A stretch of 64,000 bases of DNA from Capsicum annuum (taxonomy: Eukaryota; Streptophyta; Magnoliopsida; Solanales; Solanaceae), in NCBI RefSeq assembly GCF_002878395.1, contig NC_061115.1, forward strand, positions 97,181,229-97,245,228, in the 5' to 3' direction. Shown one piece after another: positions 9,801-21,378 of this stretch (within the stretch, counting starts at the first letter, position 1; each line of letters begins with the position of its first letter). The position numbers were made by a program, and so were the translations under genes. The notes under the pieces are model-generated. The model was not told the DNA's origin and did no database searches. It saw only the letters and a list, made by a program, of their open reading frames with translations.

Positions 9801-11340
9801 AGTAAGAGCCGACTAGCGGTATACAAAAATTGTTTTTTGTACCTGTCATAATAATATATAAAGTCTCATCCTTAGGTCTAACAAGTACTATATATAACTG
9901 ACCATGCTTGTCACCTAGCTGGGCACCTGACTGACCTTCTGTCTTGCTCTCCTAAGTACTACCTTGAGAACCCTAATAACTACCCCTGTGACCTCTCATA
10001 CCACTTTCACCCGAGGGATAAATTGCCCTAATAGGAGTAACACCCTAGGCTGAAATAACCATCAACCCACAACTAGGGAAATCTCTCAAGAACTGATTGG
10101 AAAAGTCCACATGGAAAATAAAAATCATGAGTAGAACAAAAACTCACAAATCCAGCTAAATCAGAGTAACCACCACGCCTAGCACAGCCTACAGATGAAC
10201 CTCTCAAAGACTAATCACCGCCCTTGTCAGGGCTACCACTAGTACCAGACTAACCTCTGTAAGTAGTTTGAAGAGCTACCTACGCTGGTCGATTAGTCTG
10301 ACTATGACGCTGAAAGATGGACCTCTAGTACCAAATCTACCCTGATACTTGGTCCTCTTATCACGGCCCTCCTGATGCATATCCTCTATCACTCTAGCAT
10401 GATAAAAAACCTTAGTAAAAGTCCTACCTGTAACAACTAAACTCTGAGTGGCCATACAAATGTGAATTTCAACCCTCTCACAAGCAACAAACTCTCTCAT
10501 ACTTCATATCTAAGATAGAAGTTGCATGTCTAGCCAATTTATGGAAATAAGCCTCATACTCAATAACTAACATAGAACCCTGCTCTAATTTAGAGAACTA
10601 ATCTCTTAATTAATCTATGAGGCTGTATGACATATACTTCCATAAGAACATCTCAGAGAACTAAGTCCATGAAAGAGGAGAAGATCTGACTGGCCTAGAA
10701 CTCATAAAAACTCTCCACCAGTGTCCAGTAGAAAAATCCAATTAAAATATGGTGTAATGCACACCACGAGTCTCAACAAGGCTAATCCAAGAAGCTTATC
10801 CTCACAAGAAGTTAGAAACTCAAATGCATCCTCTCCAGGAGTACCAAAAAACCTAGGCTGAGCCAACCTCAAGAACCTACCCAACATTTTTTGCTCCTCG
10901 GCAAACATAGTAGGTTAGATCATAAATAGTCAAGCGACCATCGACTAAAAAACTACCAGTATAAGAGAAACCTCAACTTCAAGCCACAGCTGTACGCTGC
11001 ACTCCTACCCCAATAATCTACAAATAATCAATAATACCTAATAGCTAAACCGAAGTATCTCTAAGCAATAAAGAGGGAATAAAAACTGGTGGAGCCTGGG
11101 CTATTTGCTGGCCCACCGTTAGCTGAGGTGAAGGAATCTCTAGCTCAGGTACAGGAATAGGGTCTGGGGAGGCCTATCCTGATCCCTAATTGGGGACACA
11201 TACAAGGATAGGTCTCTGGATCCTCCTCAAACATAGCTGAAGTATAAGGCATGGGTATCTTTAAAAGAGTAAAGTCAAGAAAACATCCTACAAATCGACT
11301 CAGAATCATAGCACAATATGAGTGAAAGAAGTGAAGGACT
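9801..11340 (-). pseudogene. G2 gag remnant
   Basis: Two open pieces are recognisable on the minus strand: EEQKMLGRFLRLAQPRFFG then TPGEDAFEFLTSCEDKL (10908-10790), typical of the gag_pre-core of gypsy chromoviruses, and VATQSL-like MATQSLVVTGRTF with EGRDKRTKYQGRFG (10500-10276). Between them runs RHWWR-type gag core in broken frames. A clear CCHC knuckle was not read. Gag forms the virus-like particle. Many stops and shifts separate the pieces. Confidence 0.72.
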
Positions 11341-11447
11341 CCTAAGAATGTCCCATAGCCTTCTGAAGATAGGAAAAAGATGTCAATGTTCCTTTTTACA
11401 TGACTCTATTAGACACTTATTCTTGTATGAACAATACTGACAAAACC

Positions 11448-11465
11448 TAGGATCTGATACTAATT
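11448..11465 (-). promoter_or_regulatory. G2 primer-binding site (initiator Met tRNA type)
   Basis: On the minus strand the sequence directly after the LTR end TGACA is AATTAGTATCAGATCC, close to TGGTATCAGAGC, the plant primer-binding site complementary to the 3' end of initiator tRNA-Met. It fixes the inner edge of the 5' LTR at 11466. Confidence 0.8.
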
Positions 11466-11507
11466 TGTCATGACCTGATTACAAGTCGTGATGACACCTA
11501 CTAAACC

Positions 11508-11605
11508 CACCAATAGGTAAGCCAACATTGTAACTCGGTGCTAAGTCAATGGGTTGCACCAGTAGGTAAGCCAACACTGTAACCCAGAGCTAAGTCAATA
11601 GGTTA
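11508..11605. repeat. 49-bp tandem duplication in the G2 LTR
   Basis: Two imperfect 49-bp units start at 11508 and 11557, each with CACCARTAGGTAAGCCAACA and GCTAAGTCAATRGGTT. The missing piece of the 3' LTR prevents checking whether both LTRs had it. Confidence 0.8.
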
Positions 11606-12962
11606 CTTCGATAGAAACTCCCAACAAAGGCCACAATAGAAGAATACAATAACAAAGAACAATGTTCCACAAGACAATCACTAACAATACCAATTTCCTA
11701 TGAACTGGTAATATCAGTACAAAAGCATCTAGTTTGACAAAAAAAATTACAACTTAAGGTCTAAATAGTCTTATAAATTCTTCTTGAATACAAAAGACTA
11801 AATAAGTGTAGGAGGGAAAATAGGTGACTCAAAACTCCAAAAGCTCACCCTATATTCAGAAGATCAATACATCACAATCTTAACTAACCGGTAGCAACTA
11901 GTACTTGGGTCTGCATCAAAAAAGGAAAGAAGTGTAGTATGAGTACAAAAATAATGGGAACTTAGTAGACATTATCGGTTGACTGAGATAAATTATGATA
12001 TAAGGATGATATAATATGAGACAATAACTATAAGTCAAGGTACAAAATTTAACCTAAAGCTTCTCCATCTTTATTGTACAAACAGACTAACCAACTATAA
12101 CAATAATACGATATATCACATCAATTGTACCACAATCGTTATACAAAATGAATAATTGGTTTGGAAGCATAAAACATCATGCAACTAAAATAACAATCAT
12201 TAAGTAATAAGTAAAAGAACTTACCACGACATCTGATAACACTGGGAAGTACACCCAAAAGAGCACAACATAAAAAACTCATCATGATGTTCCATACCAT
12301 CGAAGAGTGCACCAATAAATCAATTCATCAACGCATCAAGAATATGTATATTCACAACCAACTCATATTTACCATGATTCCTATATTTCCATTAATGGCC
12401 ATTTGCCAAGTCCCATAATCATTATCAGTTACCACAATTCAACACAACAAAAACAATATAATCATAACCGTAGTTATATAGCCATTTAGATATATCTACC
12501 ATTTTACTACCAAAAGTTTGTAATTTAAACATTTTAACTAAACATGATCCACCAATTCTTATCCTAGGCATTCTAGTGATCAAGTAAACGAAACCACTTA
12601 ACGTAGACAACTAGTTATTAGATAACCTATTTTACTAGGCAAATTCCATAACATAACCATTTATTCAAGAAAAGTATATTTACTAGGCAAATCCTTAATT
12701 CTACACATTATTACACTTACTAATTATTCTCAATTAAATAATCGACATATTCTACTCCTATTCACTATTTAGTATCAAGTAGAGCTACATTACTTAACAA
12801 GTGATTAATAGACGAGATTTATAGACAACTTCCCAAAGAAAACATCATATCCTAATTGCACACAAATACTTAACCATTCAATTAATCACACGTATGCTGA
12901 TATATTCATATATTCTTACCATATGTAACACACCATAAAACTAGTATATTCTCTAGGTCTAT

Positions 12963-13187
12963 CAGGAATTTTCATACATCAATACCTCTTTTAGATTTAC
13001 TGGACATCACATATCATTAATATATCTTTCGGATTCACCAAAAATTGTCAAATCATCAGTATATCCTTTGAATTCACCTAGAATTATTGCATCATCAATA
13101 TATCTGCCTAATTCATCGAGCATCATCACATCATTAATATATCCTTCATATTTATTGGGCATCATCATATCATTAATATATCCTCAT
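12963..13187. repeat. 39-bp minisatellite in the G2 5' LTR
   Basis: About six more-diverged copies of the 39-bp unit seen at 4557-4780, again carrying CATCATCACATCATTAATAT-like cores. Copy number is about the same in both LTRs. Confidence 0.8.
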
Positions 13188-13980
13188 AAAAAAATAAATA
13201 AATACATATAGCCGAAGAAAGAATTAGAATAGGACATAATCGATAGAGTGTAAGAGAGGTGAGGAAATATATATATGAAGGTACTTTACCATTTATCATT
13301 ACTACATTATATGTGTAGATGTATGTGGATGTATATCTAAATGATATGAGCAATCACCACTTTGCAAAGTTTTATCATGATTATTAACAAGTCAGTTATA
13401 ATTTATCGGTATGCCTTTTAGAATCCTTTTTTTACCCATATGGTTCACAATACTTGAGTAAGAGATTTATTTACACCAACATTATCTTATTCATTAAGCC
13501 TAAATAATAATATGGGTTGTGACATAATTCAAGGGTCACATAGTAAACTAACCAACTAGTTAAGCGATAGCATAACTATAGATTCAATTCATAGGACATT
13601 CCAATGTTATCTATATCATGACAACAAGATAAACAATCAAGTATATAAATTATCCCAATATTGATAATATGTATAATCCATTTACAGAGTTTAGGCATTA
13701 TATTCCCTAAAGTATAATATAGGTGTTCAACACCTATCTATGTCTCTAAGAAGTTACATAGTTCAGGATTAAGGTGGGTAAAGTTCTACTTTTAATAATA
13801 CCTCATAGTTCTATTTTACCTCAAAGTTCTATTTTACAAGTCTAACTTCTACTCGAAATTAGGCTAAGTTATCTAATACAAGCCTTAAGCGCTTACCAAC
13901 CCACACTAGTTCTATAGGATAATTATTATTCAAGCATTCCTCCTAAGTCATTCCAAGAACCTAAGTCACACCAAAACTAT

Positions 13981-16284
13981 TACATCCTAGTTTTTTTCCT
14001 TAGAATTTTTCCTTGAAATCCTTTCTCTGGAGCTAATACGACTCAGGGTACAATCTGTATATTGGGATATGAGTGGTATGGTCCTATCGTAAAATGACTA
14101 GTGTTAGTTGGTGAGATTGTTTTGATCACTATAATGGTTATGACTTAGGGGTGAAATTTGTATGGATTTATATGAGTCAGATTAGCTACTCCTATAGTGG
14201 CCAGTATTTGATCCTCCTGGTATTTCATTCTGCCTGGGATTCGGATAATGGGTACAGATCATATGCTGTGTTTACGACTTAGTTAGATGAGTTGTATGCT
14301 AGATAGTGTCTGATCCAAAGGTTAAGGACTAAGTACAACAGTTGGAAATAAATTATAAGAAAAGGTACAACTCGTAAGAGGGTCATTCGTATCTCTATGA
14401 TGGGTTTTTAAGGGACTTAAGTGGGCGTATTCTAGACATTTTCCTACTTACTCTAATTATTGACCCATAACTTATAATACACTTATGAGGTTATTTACCC
14501 TATTATTCTATTCATTAACACTTATAAAACTATTTCAAAATACATCATAATTCTTTCAAGAGCTTTTAGGGTAAGAGAGTTAGGGTTTCAACGAAGGGAT
14601 TGCTTTGAGGCTTTCTTTGGCAATTTTCTTTCATCATCTTTCTCGATTTAAGGCATCTTTCTCTTTCCTATTTCTTACTTCTAAAAAGGCATGGATTTTA
14701 TGGATGTTTTCATGGTTTCAATATTGAATGGTTTATTGTTTTCAACTATTAATTGGGGTTTTTGTTTATTATGGCTTAGTAATCATTTCCTATGGTTTAA
14801 TTATGCTTTAATATGCATTATTGGTGGTTTTGGAAAATTATTTTACATGGTAATTATTTAATGGTCTCTGGAATTAGTTTTAGTTATATTATCCCCCTAC
14901 GGTGTTTGATAAAATACTTATAAAGATATGTTCATTGCATGGATTTCTTTGAATGGAACTCTTGCTTGTTTTTTTTCTTATATATAAAACTATAAATAGT
15001 TTAAATGGATTACAAAGTTTAAAGGCTAATTGGTTATGCTTTTGGAGAACATGAAAGTCTCCAAAGAGGTTAATATGGTATATGGAAAGGGCATTAGAGA
15101 GTCCCCTTACACTAAATGGTTTGGATATGCAAAAATTTTGCAAGTATGGTTGGTATGACTATACCACTAGTAATTGTCCTTGGTTAATAAATGTTAATTA
15201 GATTATTTGGATATGTTTTTAATTTGGGCATTAATGGAAGGATGTGTAACTAATCCATAGAAGGTGGAGGTTCTGGGGGAATAGAAACTGGAAATGCATA
15301 TTTACCGATATGAGGGGTCTTTGATGACCATGAGTGAGTGTCATATTTTATATTAGAGGGATGTACTAGTCATCCCATAGGATATTTCCTGGTCGTATGG
15401 TTTTATGCACTAGGACTCTTTCAGCATAGGGAGCCAAACCCATATGGCCAATGGTGTGGTTAAACGACAAGTTTACACAGCCCAGGTTAAAGGTTTTAAA
15501 TGCATGCTAAACACGGATTCTTATTTCCGATATTTATATATATGCATGGTTGTTTGTATCATGGATAGTTTTACTTGGTTATCTAAGTGGCATTACTTTA
15601 TCCTCATCTTCAAATACATACTAGAGGTTATTTGATAACCCATCTACTAGCGGTTGTATACCCATGCTATGCAAGAACCGACCTTTTAACTTCTCCTACA
15701 TAGTGATTCATTCGAGGACAATATTTATAATTTAGTGGTGAGCTTCCATATTTTTGGAAGGCTTCATTTAATGATATGGACATTCTTAGATGTTTTTCTT
15801 TTTATTTGGATATTGGTTTTGGCCATGGTTGGGAGCATGTCCCAAATAAATATTTGCATTCTTTTAGATAGAGGCTTTATGGTATTTTTAGGGGTTGGTA
15901 TGGGTGGTATCGGTATTAGTGTTGGCCTTAGCATTGGCATTGGTGTTGGAGTTAACATCAGTGGATAATATTGTTGGTTGTTCCATCATATTACATTTTG
16001 GGTTTGATATGATATGGTATAGATGGCTGGTTTTTCTTCTCATTCTTTTTGGTATGATATGGTATAGATGGTTGGTTTGGTATGGGTAGACTCGATTGGG
16101 TCGATCACAATTGTGACCCTATCCTAGAGTCTTCATGAGAGCATTTATGCAATCTTATTATATGCTTAAAATTTAGCTCATCTAGGGATGTGACAGGTGG
16201 TTGGGTTGGGTTAAGAAGGTGATCCCTAATCGTGGTTGTACTTGGGATACCCATTATATTTAGGCCCTAGGTTGGGTTGTGACA
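13981..16284 (+). repeat. G3 5' LTR
   Basis: Starts TACATCCTAG (the usual TG has become TA) and ends GTTGTGACA before the primer-binding site. It matches 21379-23651 throughout, for example GAGTGGTATGGTCCTATC, GAATGGAACTCTTGCTTG and CTATGCAAGAACC (CTATGCAGGAACC in the other copy), with many substitutions, so the insertion is old. A 77-codon frame at 15735-15968 with a run of Gly/Val/Ile repeats lies inside it and is matched only weakly in the other LTR; it is judged a chance frame from a GGTATTGGTGTT-like simple repeat. Confidence 0.88.
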
Positions 16285-16305
16285 AATTAGTGTTAAAGCT
16301 TTAGG
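16285..16305 (+). promoter_or_regulatory. G3 primer-binding site, decayed
   Basis: AATTAGTGTTAAAGCTTTAGG directly follows the LTR end GTGACA. It aligns with the initiator tRNA-Met site TGGTATCAGAGC and with the same place in G5 (34687). Several G-to-A or C-to-T changes. Confidence 0.65.
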
Positions 16306-16477
16306 TTTATGGTCAACTTAGAGTCCATAAAGCCTTATTGATTAAAGTCTCTTTTAGGGGTGTAAAGCACACCACACTCATAAGAGATAGGCTGTGAGAC
16401 ATTTTAGAATGTTCCACTTTCTTGAAATTCTAAGACCTAGAATCTTCTCTAATCCTTGGTTGTTTGTCTTTCTAATC

Positions 16478-17740
16478 ATGCTTCCTAGAGCTGGAACACA
16501 AGAAAATTCTTCCATCTCATCTGGGGATAATACTGAAGGGGTACCTCTTATGTCTCAAGTACATCTTTAATCTTATGGTCTTATTTTTGATTGTACTGGA
16601 GTTTATTCTATCCCCCCTACTACTCATCATGTTACTCAAGGTAATGTAATAAATGAAGAATTTCACCAATCTATTTATGTTATTGCTCAAATGGTTACTG
16701 CTCATGCTGAGCGGCGTATGACTAGTGCTTTATCTGCCAAGGCTACAATGGTTGGCCAATTTATGAAGATGGGTCCTCTTATATTTATGGGAGTAAAGGT
16801 AGAGGAATACATACAAGTCTTTCTTAATGAACTAGAGAAGATATTTTGGGTTATGTTTACTTCTAATATGAAGGAAGTTATCTTTATAGCTTATCATCTC
16901 AAAGATATTACTTATTAGTGGTATGAGGAGTAGGATAGAGATAAAGGTGATATAGAAAAGGAAAAGTTGTGGGAAGCCTTTTGTAATGCCTTCACAGGTT
17001 ATTTCTTTTCTTAAGAGTTGAGGGAAGCTAAGATGATGAGTTTGTGAACCTCAAGTAAGGAAGGATATCTGTGAGGGAATATACTTTGAAGTTTCATCAG
17101 TTGTTAACTAATGCTCCTGATTTGGTAGCTGATATAAGGTTGATAATGAGTAAGTTCTCTTCTGGGTTGAATAAATATTTGATTTTGGAGATTAAGACTG
17201 CTTTGCTCATTAAGGATATGGACATCTCTAGGTTAACAGTTCATATGCACTAGATTGCGGACGAGAAGAAAAACTAGGCAAAATTTGGGGATAGGCAGGG
17301 AAAGTAGGGTAGATTTTCTGATCAGGGAGGTGCATAGTCTCAGGGTGGTAGAGATGGTGGCAAGTGGCAGAAAAAGAATTGGGGGAGTTCTAGTTTGTTC
17401 TCTGCTACCTGTTCTCCTTACCCATAGCAGTTAGGCAATACACATCACTAAGGTGGTGATAATTCTTAGGCTTAGATTGCCCAATCTCAAGCAAGTAGAG
17501 GGTAGTCTATTTCTTCATTCCCTCCTTATCGGTTCTGTGGCCATCCTCATCAGGGATTCTATGAGAAAGGTAGAGATAAGTTATTTAAGTATGGTTAGGT
17601 AGGCCATCAGCTCAAGGATTATCCAGTCAATAAGGTTGCTATGAGGGGAAGTAAGATTTCGGTGGCTTCATCTTCTACTCCTACACCTGGTCGTGTGACA
17701 TCAGCTTCTGTCACTGCTCCTCATTCTATTATTAGTCAGA
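16478..17740 (+). pseudogene. G3 gag
   Basis: The frame starts MLPRAGTQENSS at 16478 and meets a TAA after 30 codons (16568). It then continues with AQMVTAHAERRMTSALSA, GQFMKMGPLIFMGVKVEEY and FLNELEKIF (75 open codons at 16691-16918), and further broken pieces of the gag core with VREYTLKFHQL near 17070. The zinc-knuckle position near 17590-17630 reads FKYG, a stop, then VGHQLKDYP: no Cys is left and only the His survives. Gag would build the virus-like particle and bind RNA. Stops often sit where Trp, Gln or Arg codons are expected. Confidence 0.8.
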
Positions 17741-18330
17741 ATAGGTTGTAATCTTTTTCATCCTGGCTAGAATCTGAGGTATCTCCTGATGTTGTTACTG
17801 GTACGTTACATCTTATTTCCCATGATGTATATTATTTGCTTGATCTAGGATCCACTTTTTCTTATATGACTCCTTATATAGCTGTGTCTTTTGATTTTAA
17901 TCCAAAAATTATTTTGGATCCTTTTCTATTTCTACCCTAGTAGGAGACTCGATCACTGCTGAATGGGTCTATAGAGGGTGTGTGGTAGTTGTTGGTGATA
18001 TGCAAACCTTTGTAGATCTATTTTCATAGGGAATGGGAGATTTTGATGTAATTTTTGGTATGGACTAGTTGCATTCTTGTTACACTTGTTTAGACTGTCG
18101 GACTCGTAAGGTCATCTTTAGGTTCCTTAGTGAGCCAAAAATAGAATGAAAGGGTTGTTCTTTAGCTCCTTGGGGGAGATTTATTTCTTATCTTAAATCT
18201 ATAAGGTTAATCTCTAATGGGTATCTTTATCTGTTGGTTTGGATTAAAGATTCTAACTTGAAAGGTCCTTCTTTGCAGTTAGTTCTAGTAGTTAATGAGT
18301 TTTCAAATGTCTTTTAGGATGATCTTCCCG
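17741..18330 (+). pseudogene. G3 protease
   Basis: Readable pieces: SPDVVTGTLHLISHDVYYLL (about 17780-17840), active site LDLGSTFSYMT (Asp-Leu-Gly-Ser-Thr) near 17838-17870, then VYRGCVVVVGD-like sequence after a shift, and VIFGMD, a stop, then LHSC near 18050, the usual late ILGMDWL block with Trp turned into a stop. Spacer sequence to RT follows. The catalytic Asp appears kept, but a stop and a shift between the two halves inactivate it. Confidence 0.75.
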
Positions 18331-19080
18331 GTGTTCCTCTGGATAGGAAAATAGAGTTTGGTATTGATTTGCTTTCGAAAACTTGACCAATATCTATTTC
18401 TCCGTATAGAATGTCTCCAACTAAGTTAAGAGAACTCAAGGAGCAAATTTAGGATCTTCTAGATAAGGAGTTTATTCATCTTAGTGTTTCTCCATAGGGT
18501 CCAATGCTATTGTTCGTGTGCAAAAAAGATTGTTCATTTTGGATGTGCATTGACTATAGAAAGTTGAATAATGTAACAATCAAGAACAAGTATCCTCTCC
18601 TTAGGATATATAATTTACTTGATCCATTACAGGGTGCCAAGCTCTTTTCAAAGATAGATCTTCGATCTGGGTATCATCAACTTAATATTAGGGAGGTGGA
18701 TATCCTCAAGATAGTTTTTCCACTCGGTATGGGCATTTTGAGTTCTTGGTGATATCATTTGGGTTAACTAATGCTCCAGCATCATTTATGGATTTGATGA
18801 ATAGGATGTTCAGGCAATATTTAGATCTCTTTGACATTTATTTATTAATGACATTCTGGTGTATTCGAGGAGTAAGGTGGATCTTGGTATCCACCTCCGT
18901 GTGGAGTTCCAGACCTTAAGGGAACAAAATTGTTTGCCAAGTTATCTAACTGTGATTTTTGGTTGAATGCCATGACTTTCTTGGGTCACATTATTTCTAG
19001 TAAGGAGATAATGGTTGATCCCCAAAAGGTTGCTACAGTAAATAGGTGGCCTAGGCCCACGACTCTATTCGATGTTTAGA
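18331..19080 (+). pseudogene. G3 reverse transcriptase
   Basis: Blocks in order: [16 protein letters not shown], then an 82-codon open frame (18504-18752) with [33 protein letters not shown] and REVDILK. A shift leads to [18 protein letters not shown] and [14 protein letters not shown], then a second shift to [11 protein letters not shown]. The catalytic pair is FIND, not FIDD, so the first metal-binding Asp is lost (about 18838-18850). Two frameshifts and several stops confirm it is dead. The gene would copy element RNA into DNA. Confidence 0.85.
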
Positions 19081-19650
19081 GCTTCTTGGGTTTAGTCGAG
19101 TATTATAGGCGGTTTGAGAAAAGCATCTCATTGACAGTTTCTCCTTTGACTAAGTTAACTTAAAAGAAGGTTAAGTTTTCTTGGTCGAATACTTGTGACG
19201 GTAGTTTTGAGATGTTGAAGGATAGGTTGACTTCGTCTTTAATTTTGATTTTTCCAGAAGGTAATGACGAGTTATGGTTTATTGTGATGCATCTCGGGTA
19301 GGGCTTGGTTGTGTTTTAATAGGAAGCTGATTGCCTGTGCATCCAGGTAATTGGAAGTACATGAGAGAAATTATCCTAACCATAAGTTGGAGCTGTTGGC
19401 GATTGTGTTTTCTTTGAAAATATAGCGGGATTATCTTTATAGTGCTCACATAGATATCTTTTTGGATCATAAGAGTCTTCAGTAAGTGTTCACATAGAAG
19501 GAGCTTAATCTTAGGCAAAGAAGATGGTTTGAGCTTCTCAAGGATTATGATGTAAGTCTTCACTATCACCCAGGTAAGGCTAACATGGTTGTTGATGCTC
19601 TTAGCATGTTGTCTATGGGCAGTTTGGCTCATGTGGAGAAAGGAAAGTAG
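19081..19650 (+). pseudogene. G3 RNase H
   Basis: Pieces in several frames: FLGLVEYYRRF and KKVKFSW of the RT-RNase H connection, then the YCDASRVGLGCVLI block near 19278-19320, followed by broken sequence corresponding to the DHKSL block near 19460, and the HYHPGKAN equivalent near 19560. At least three shifts are needed to follow the domain. The first catalytic Asp is kept. Confidence 0.72.
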
Positions 19651-20560
19651 GAATTGATAAAGGATATTCACCACTTAGCCAATCCTGGAGTTCGTCTGTT
19701 AGATTACAAAGATGGTGGTGTGATGGTGCAAGAAATGGTTCAATCGTCTATTGGTATAGAGATTAAGGAGAAACAAGTGTTAGATTTAGTCTTGATAAAA
19801 ATCAAGAGTAATGTTGGTGAGAATAAGGTGGAGGTGTCTGAGGTTAGTGGTGATGGTACTTTGCAGTACCAAGAGAGGGTTTATTTTGAATGTCGAAAGG
19901 TTGTACCAAAGTATTTTGGCTGAGGTGCATGAGTCTGACTATATCATCCATCCTGGTTCAACAAAGATATATTATGATCTTAAGGAGATCTATTGGTGAA
20001 ATGGTATGAAGAGAGATATAGTTGATTTTGTGTCCAAGTTAATGTTGTACCAACAGGTTAAGGTTGAACACAAGAGGCTAGGTGGGTTACATCAAAAAAT
20101 AGAGTTTCCTGAATAGAAGTAGGATGTGATCAATATGAATTTCTTTAGAGGTCTTCCCCGGTCTCAGAACTAATTTGATTCAATTTGGGTTATCGTGGGT
20201 AGAATGACTAAGTCTGCTAAATCTTTCCCAGTGAGGACTACCTTTTTGGTGGAAGATTATGTGAAGTTGTATCTTTAAGAGATTGTGAATCTATATGGGG
20301 TGCCTGTTTTGATTATTTTTATCATGGAATACAGTTTATGTCTTATTTCTGGTGGTCTTTCCTGAAAGAATTAGGGATTAAGGTTAGTCTGAGTATAGCT
20401 TTCCATCCACAGTTAGATGGTCAAGCAAAGAGAATGATTCAGACATTGAAGGACATGATTCGGGAATGTGTGGTTGATTATGATGGCAGTTAGGTTGAGC
20501 ATCTACCCTTGGTAGAGTTTGCTTACAATAATAGCTATCATTCTAGTATTGGTATGGCTC
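19651..20560 (+). pseudogene. G3 integrase zinc finger and catalytic core
   Basis: An 89-codon frame at 19654-19923 is the family linker (IKDIHHLANPGVRLLD, KVEVSEVSGDGTLQYQERV). The zinc finger follows after a shift: EVHESDYIIHPGSTKIYYDL, then KLMLYQQ where Cys-X2-Cys is expected, so both Cys are lost. The core has INMNFFRGLP, where the first catalytic Asp is Asn, SIWVIVGRMTKS, and FIMEY where ISDRGT is expected, so the second Asp is also altered. This is the most damaged integrase here. Confidence 0.8.
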
Positions 20561-21150
20561 CTTTCAGATGTTGGATGGTAGGAGGTATATATCTCCCATT
20601 GGATGGTTTGAGCTTGGTGAGGTGGATATGTTTGGTCCCGATTTGGTCTATCAAGCTATGGAGAAGGTGAAGGTAATTCGGGATAGACTTAAGGCTACCC
20701 AGAGTCGCCAAAAGTCTTATGCAGATGTTAGGCGTAGAGATTTGGAATTTAAGGTTGGGGACAGGGTGTTCCGATATGTGTCTCCAATGAAAGGAGTAGT
20801 GTGGTTTGGCAAGAAGGGAAAGCCTAGTCCTCAGTTTATTGGTCCTTATGTGATTTCGCAAAAAAGTAGGTAATGTTGTTTATGAGTTGGAGTTGCCATA
20901 TAGTTAGGGTTTGGTTAATCTGATCTTTCATTTTTCTATGTTTAGAAAGTGCATTGGTAATCCTTCTTTGGTTGTTCCTTTGGAAGGGTTGGATATCTTA
21001 AATTCTTTGTCCTATGAAGAGGTCCCGGTTGAGATGTTGGATAGGCAAGTTTGTCGGTTGCGTACCAAGGATGTGGGTTCGGTTAAGGTTCTTTGGCGAA
21101 ACTATAAGGTAGATGAAACTATGTGGGAATCATAAAAGGACATGAAGTCC
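20561..21150 (+). pseudogene. G3 integrase C-terminal and chromodomain-like tail
   Basis: Two open stretches (20568-20873 and 20911-21135) split by a shift near 20870. The first has SPIGWFELGEVDMFGPDLVY, then VIRDRLKATQSRQKSYADV, RRRDLEFKVGDRV and GKPSPQFIGPY. The second has IFHFSMFRKCIGNPSLV, DILNSLSYEEVPVEMLD and VGSVKVLWRN. This is the full DNA/chromatin-binding module of the family, well kept apart from the shift and a stop near the end (GTGGGAATCATAA). Confidence 0.88.
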
Positions 21151-21378
21151 AAGTATCCGTTCTTGTTTTCTGCTCCTGGTATTTGTATGGAAGGTATGTG
21201 TTCTTGAACACATCTTTATATTCTAAGTTTGTTTAAGGAAAGATTAATATCTTTTCCTCTTTGTTTCTGAACTTTGATGAAGGTTGGGAATATGTTTGAT
21301 AATTCAAATGACTCTGTGTGTGGTTATCCCTATATTATCCGTAATTTGGGGTTGAATGTTCCTAGTGGGGGAGAACAT
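21151..21378 (+). promoter_or_regulatory. G3 3' untranslated stretch and polypurine tract
   Basis: No recognisable coding. It ends in GTGGGGGAGAACAT (21365-21378), a purine-rich tract immediately before the 3' LTR, as expected for the plus-strand primer. Confidence 0.75.

Larger units (their letters stand above)
11466..13979 (-). repeat. G2 5' LTR, first segment (interrupted by G3)
   Basis: The inner edge is TGTCATGACC at 11466, next to the primer-binding site. The LTR continues to 13979, where G3 interrupts it, and resumes at 23654 to end at 24893. Total without G3 is about 3.75 kb. It holds a 49-bp tandem duplication (11508-11605) and a 39-bp array (12963-13187). Small open frames here (for example 13165-13353) have no recognisable similarity and are taken as chance. 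Confidence 0.85.

Noticed and set aside
15735..16089. Gly/Val/Ile-rich frames looking like a membrane or glycine-rich protein
   Set aside because: They lie inside the G3 5' LTR and come from a GGTATTGGTGTT-like simple run; the matching place in the 3' LTR (about 23275-23340) does not keep the frame.
19279..19674. 131-codon minus frame
   Set aside because: It overlaps the RNase H region of plus-strand G3 and has no recognisable domain; antisense shadow.
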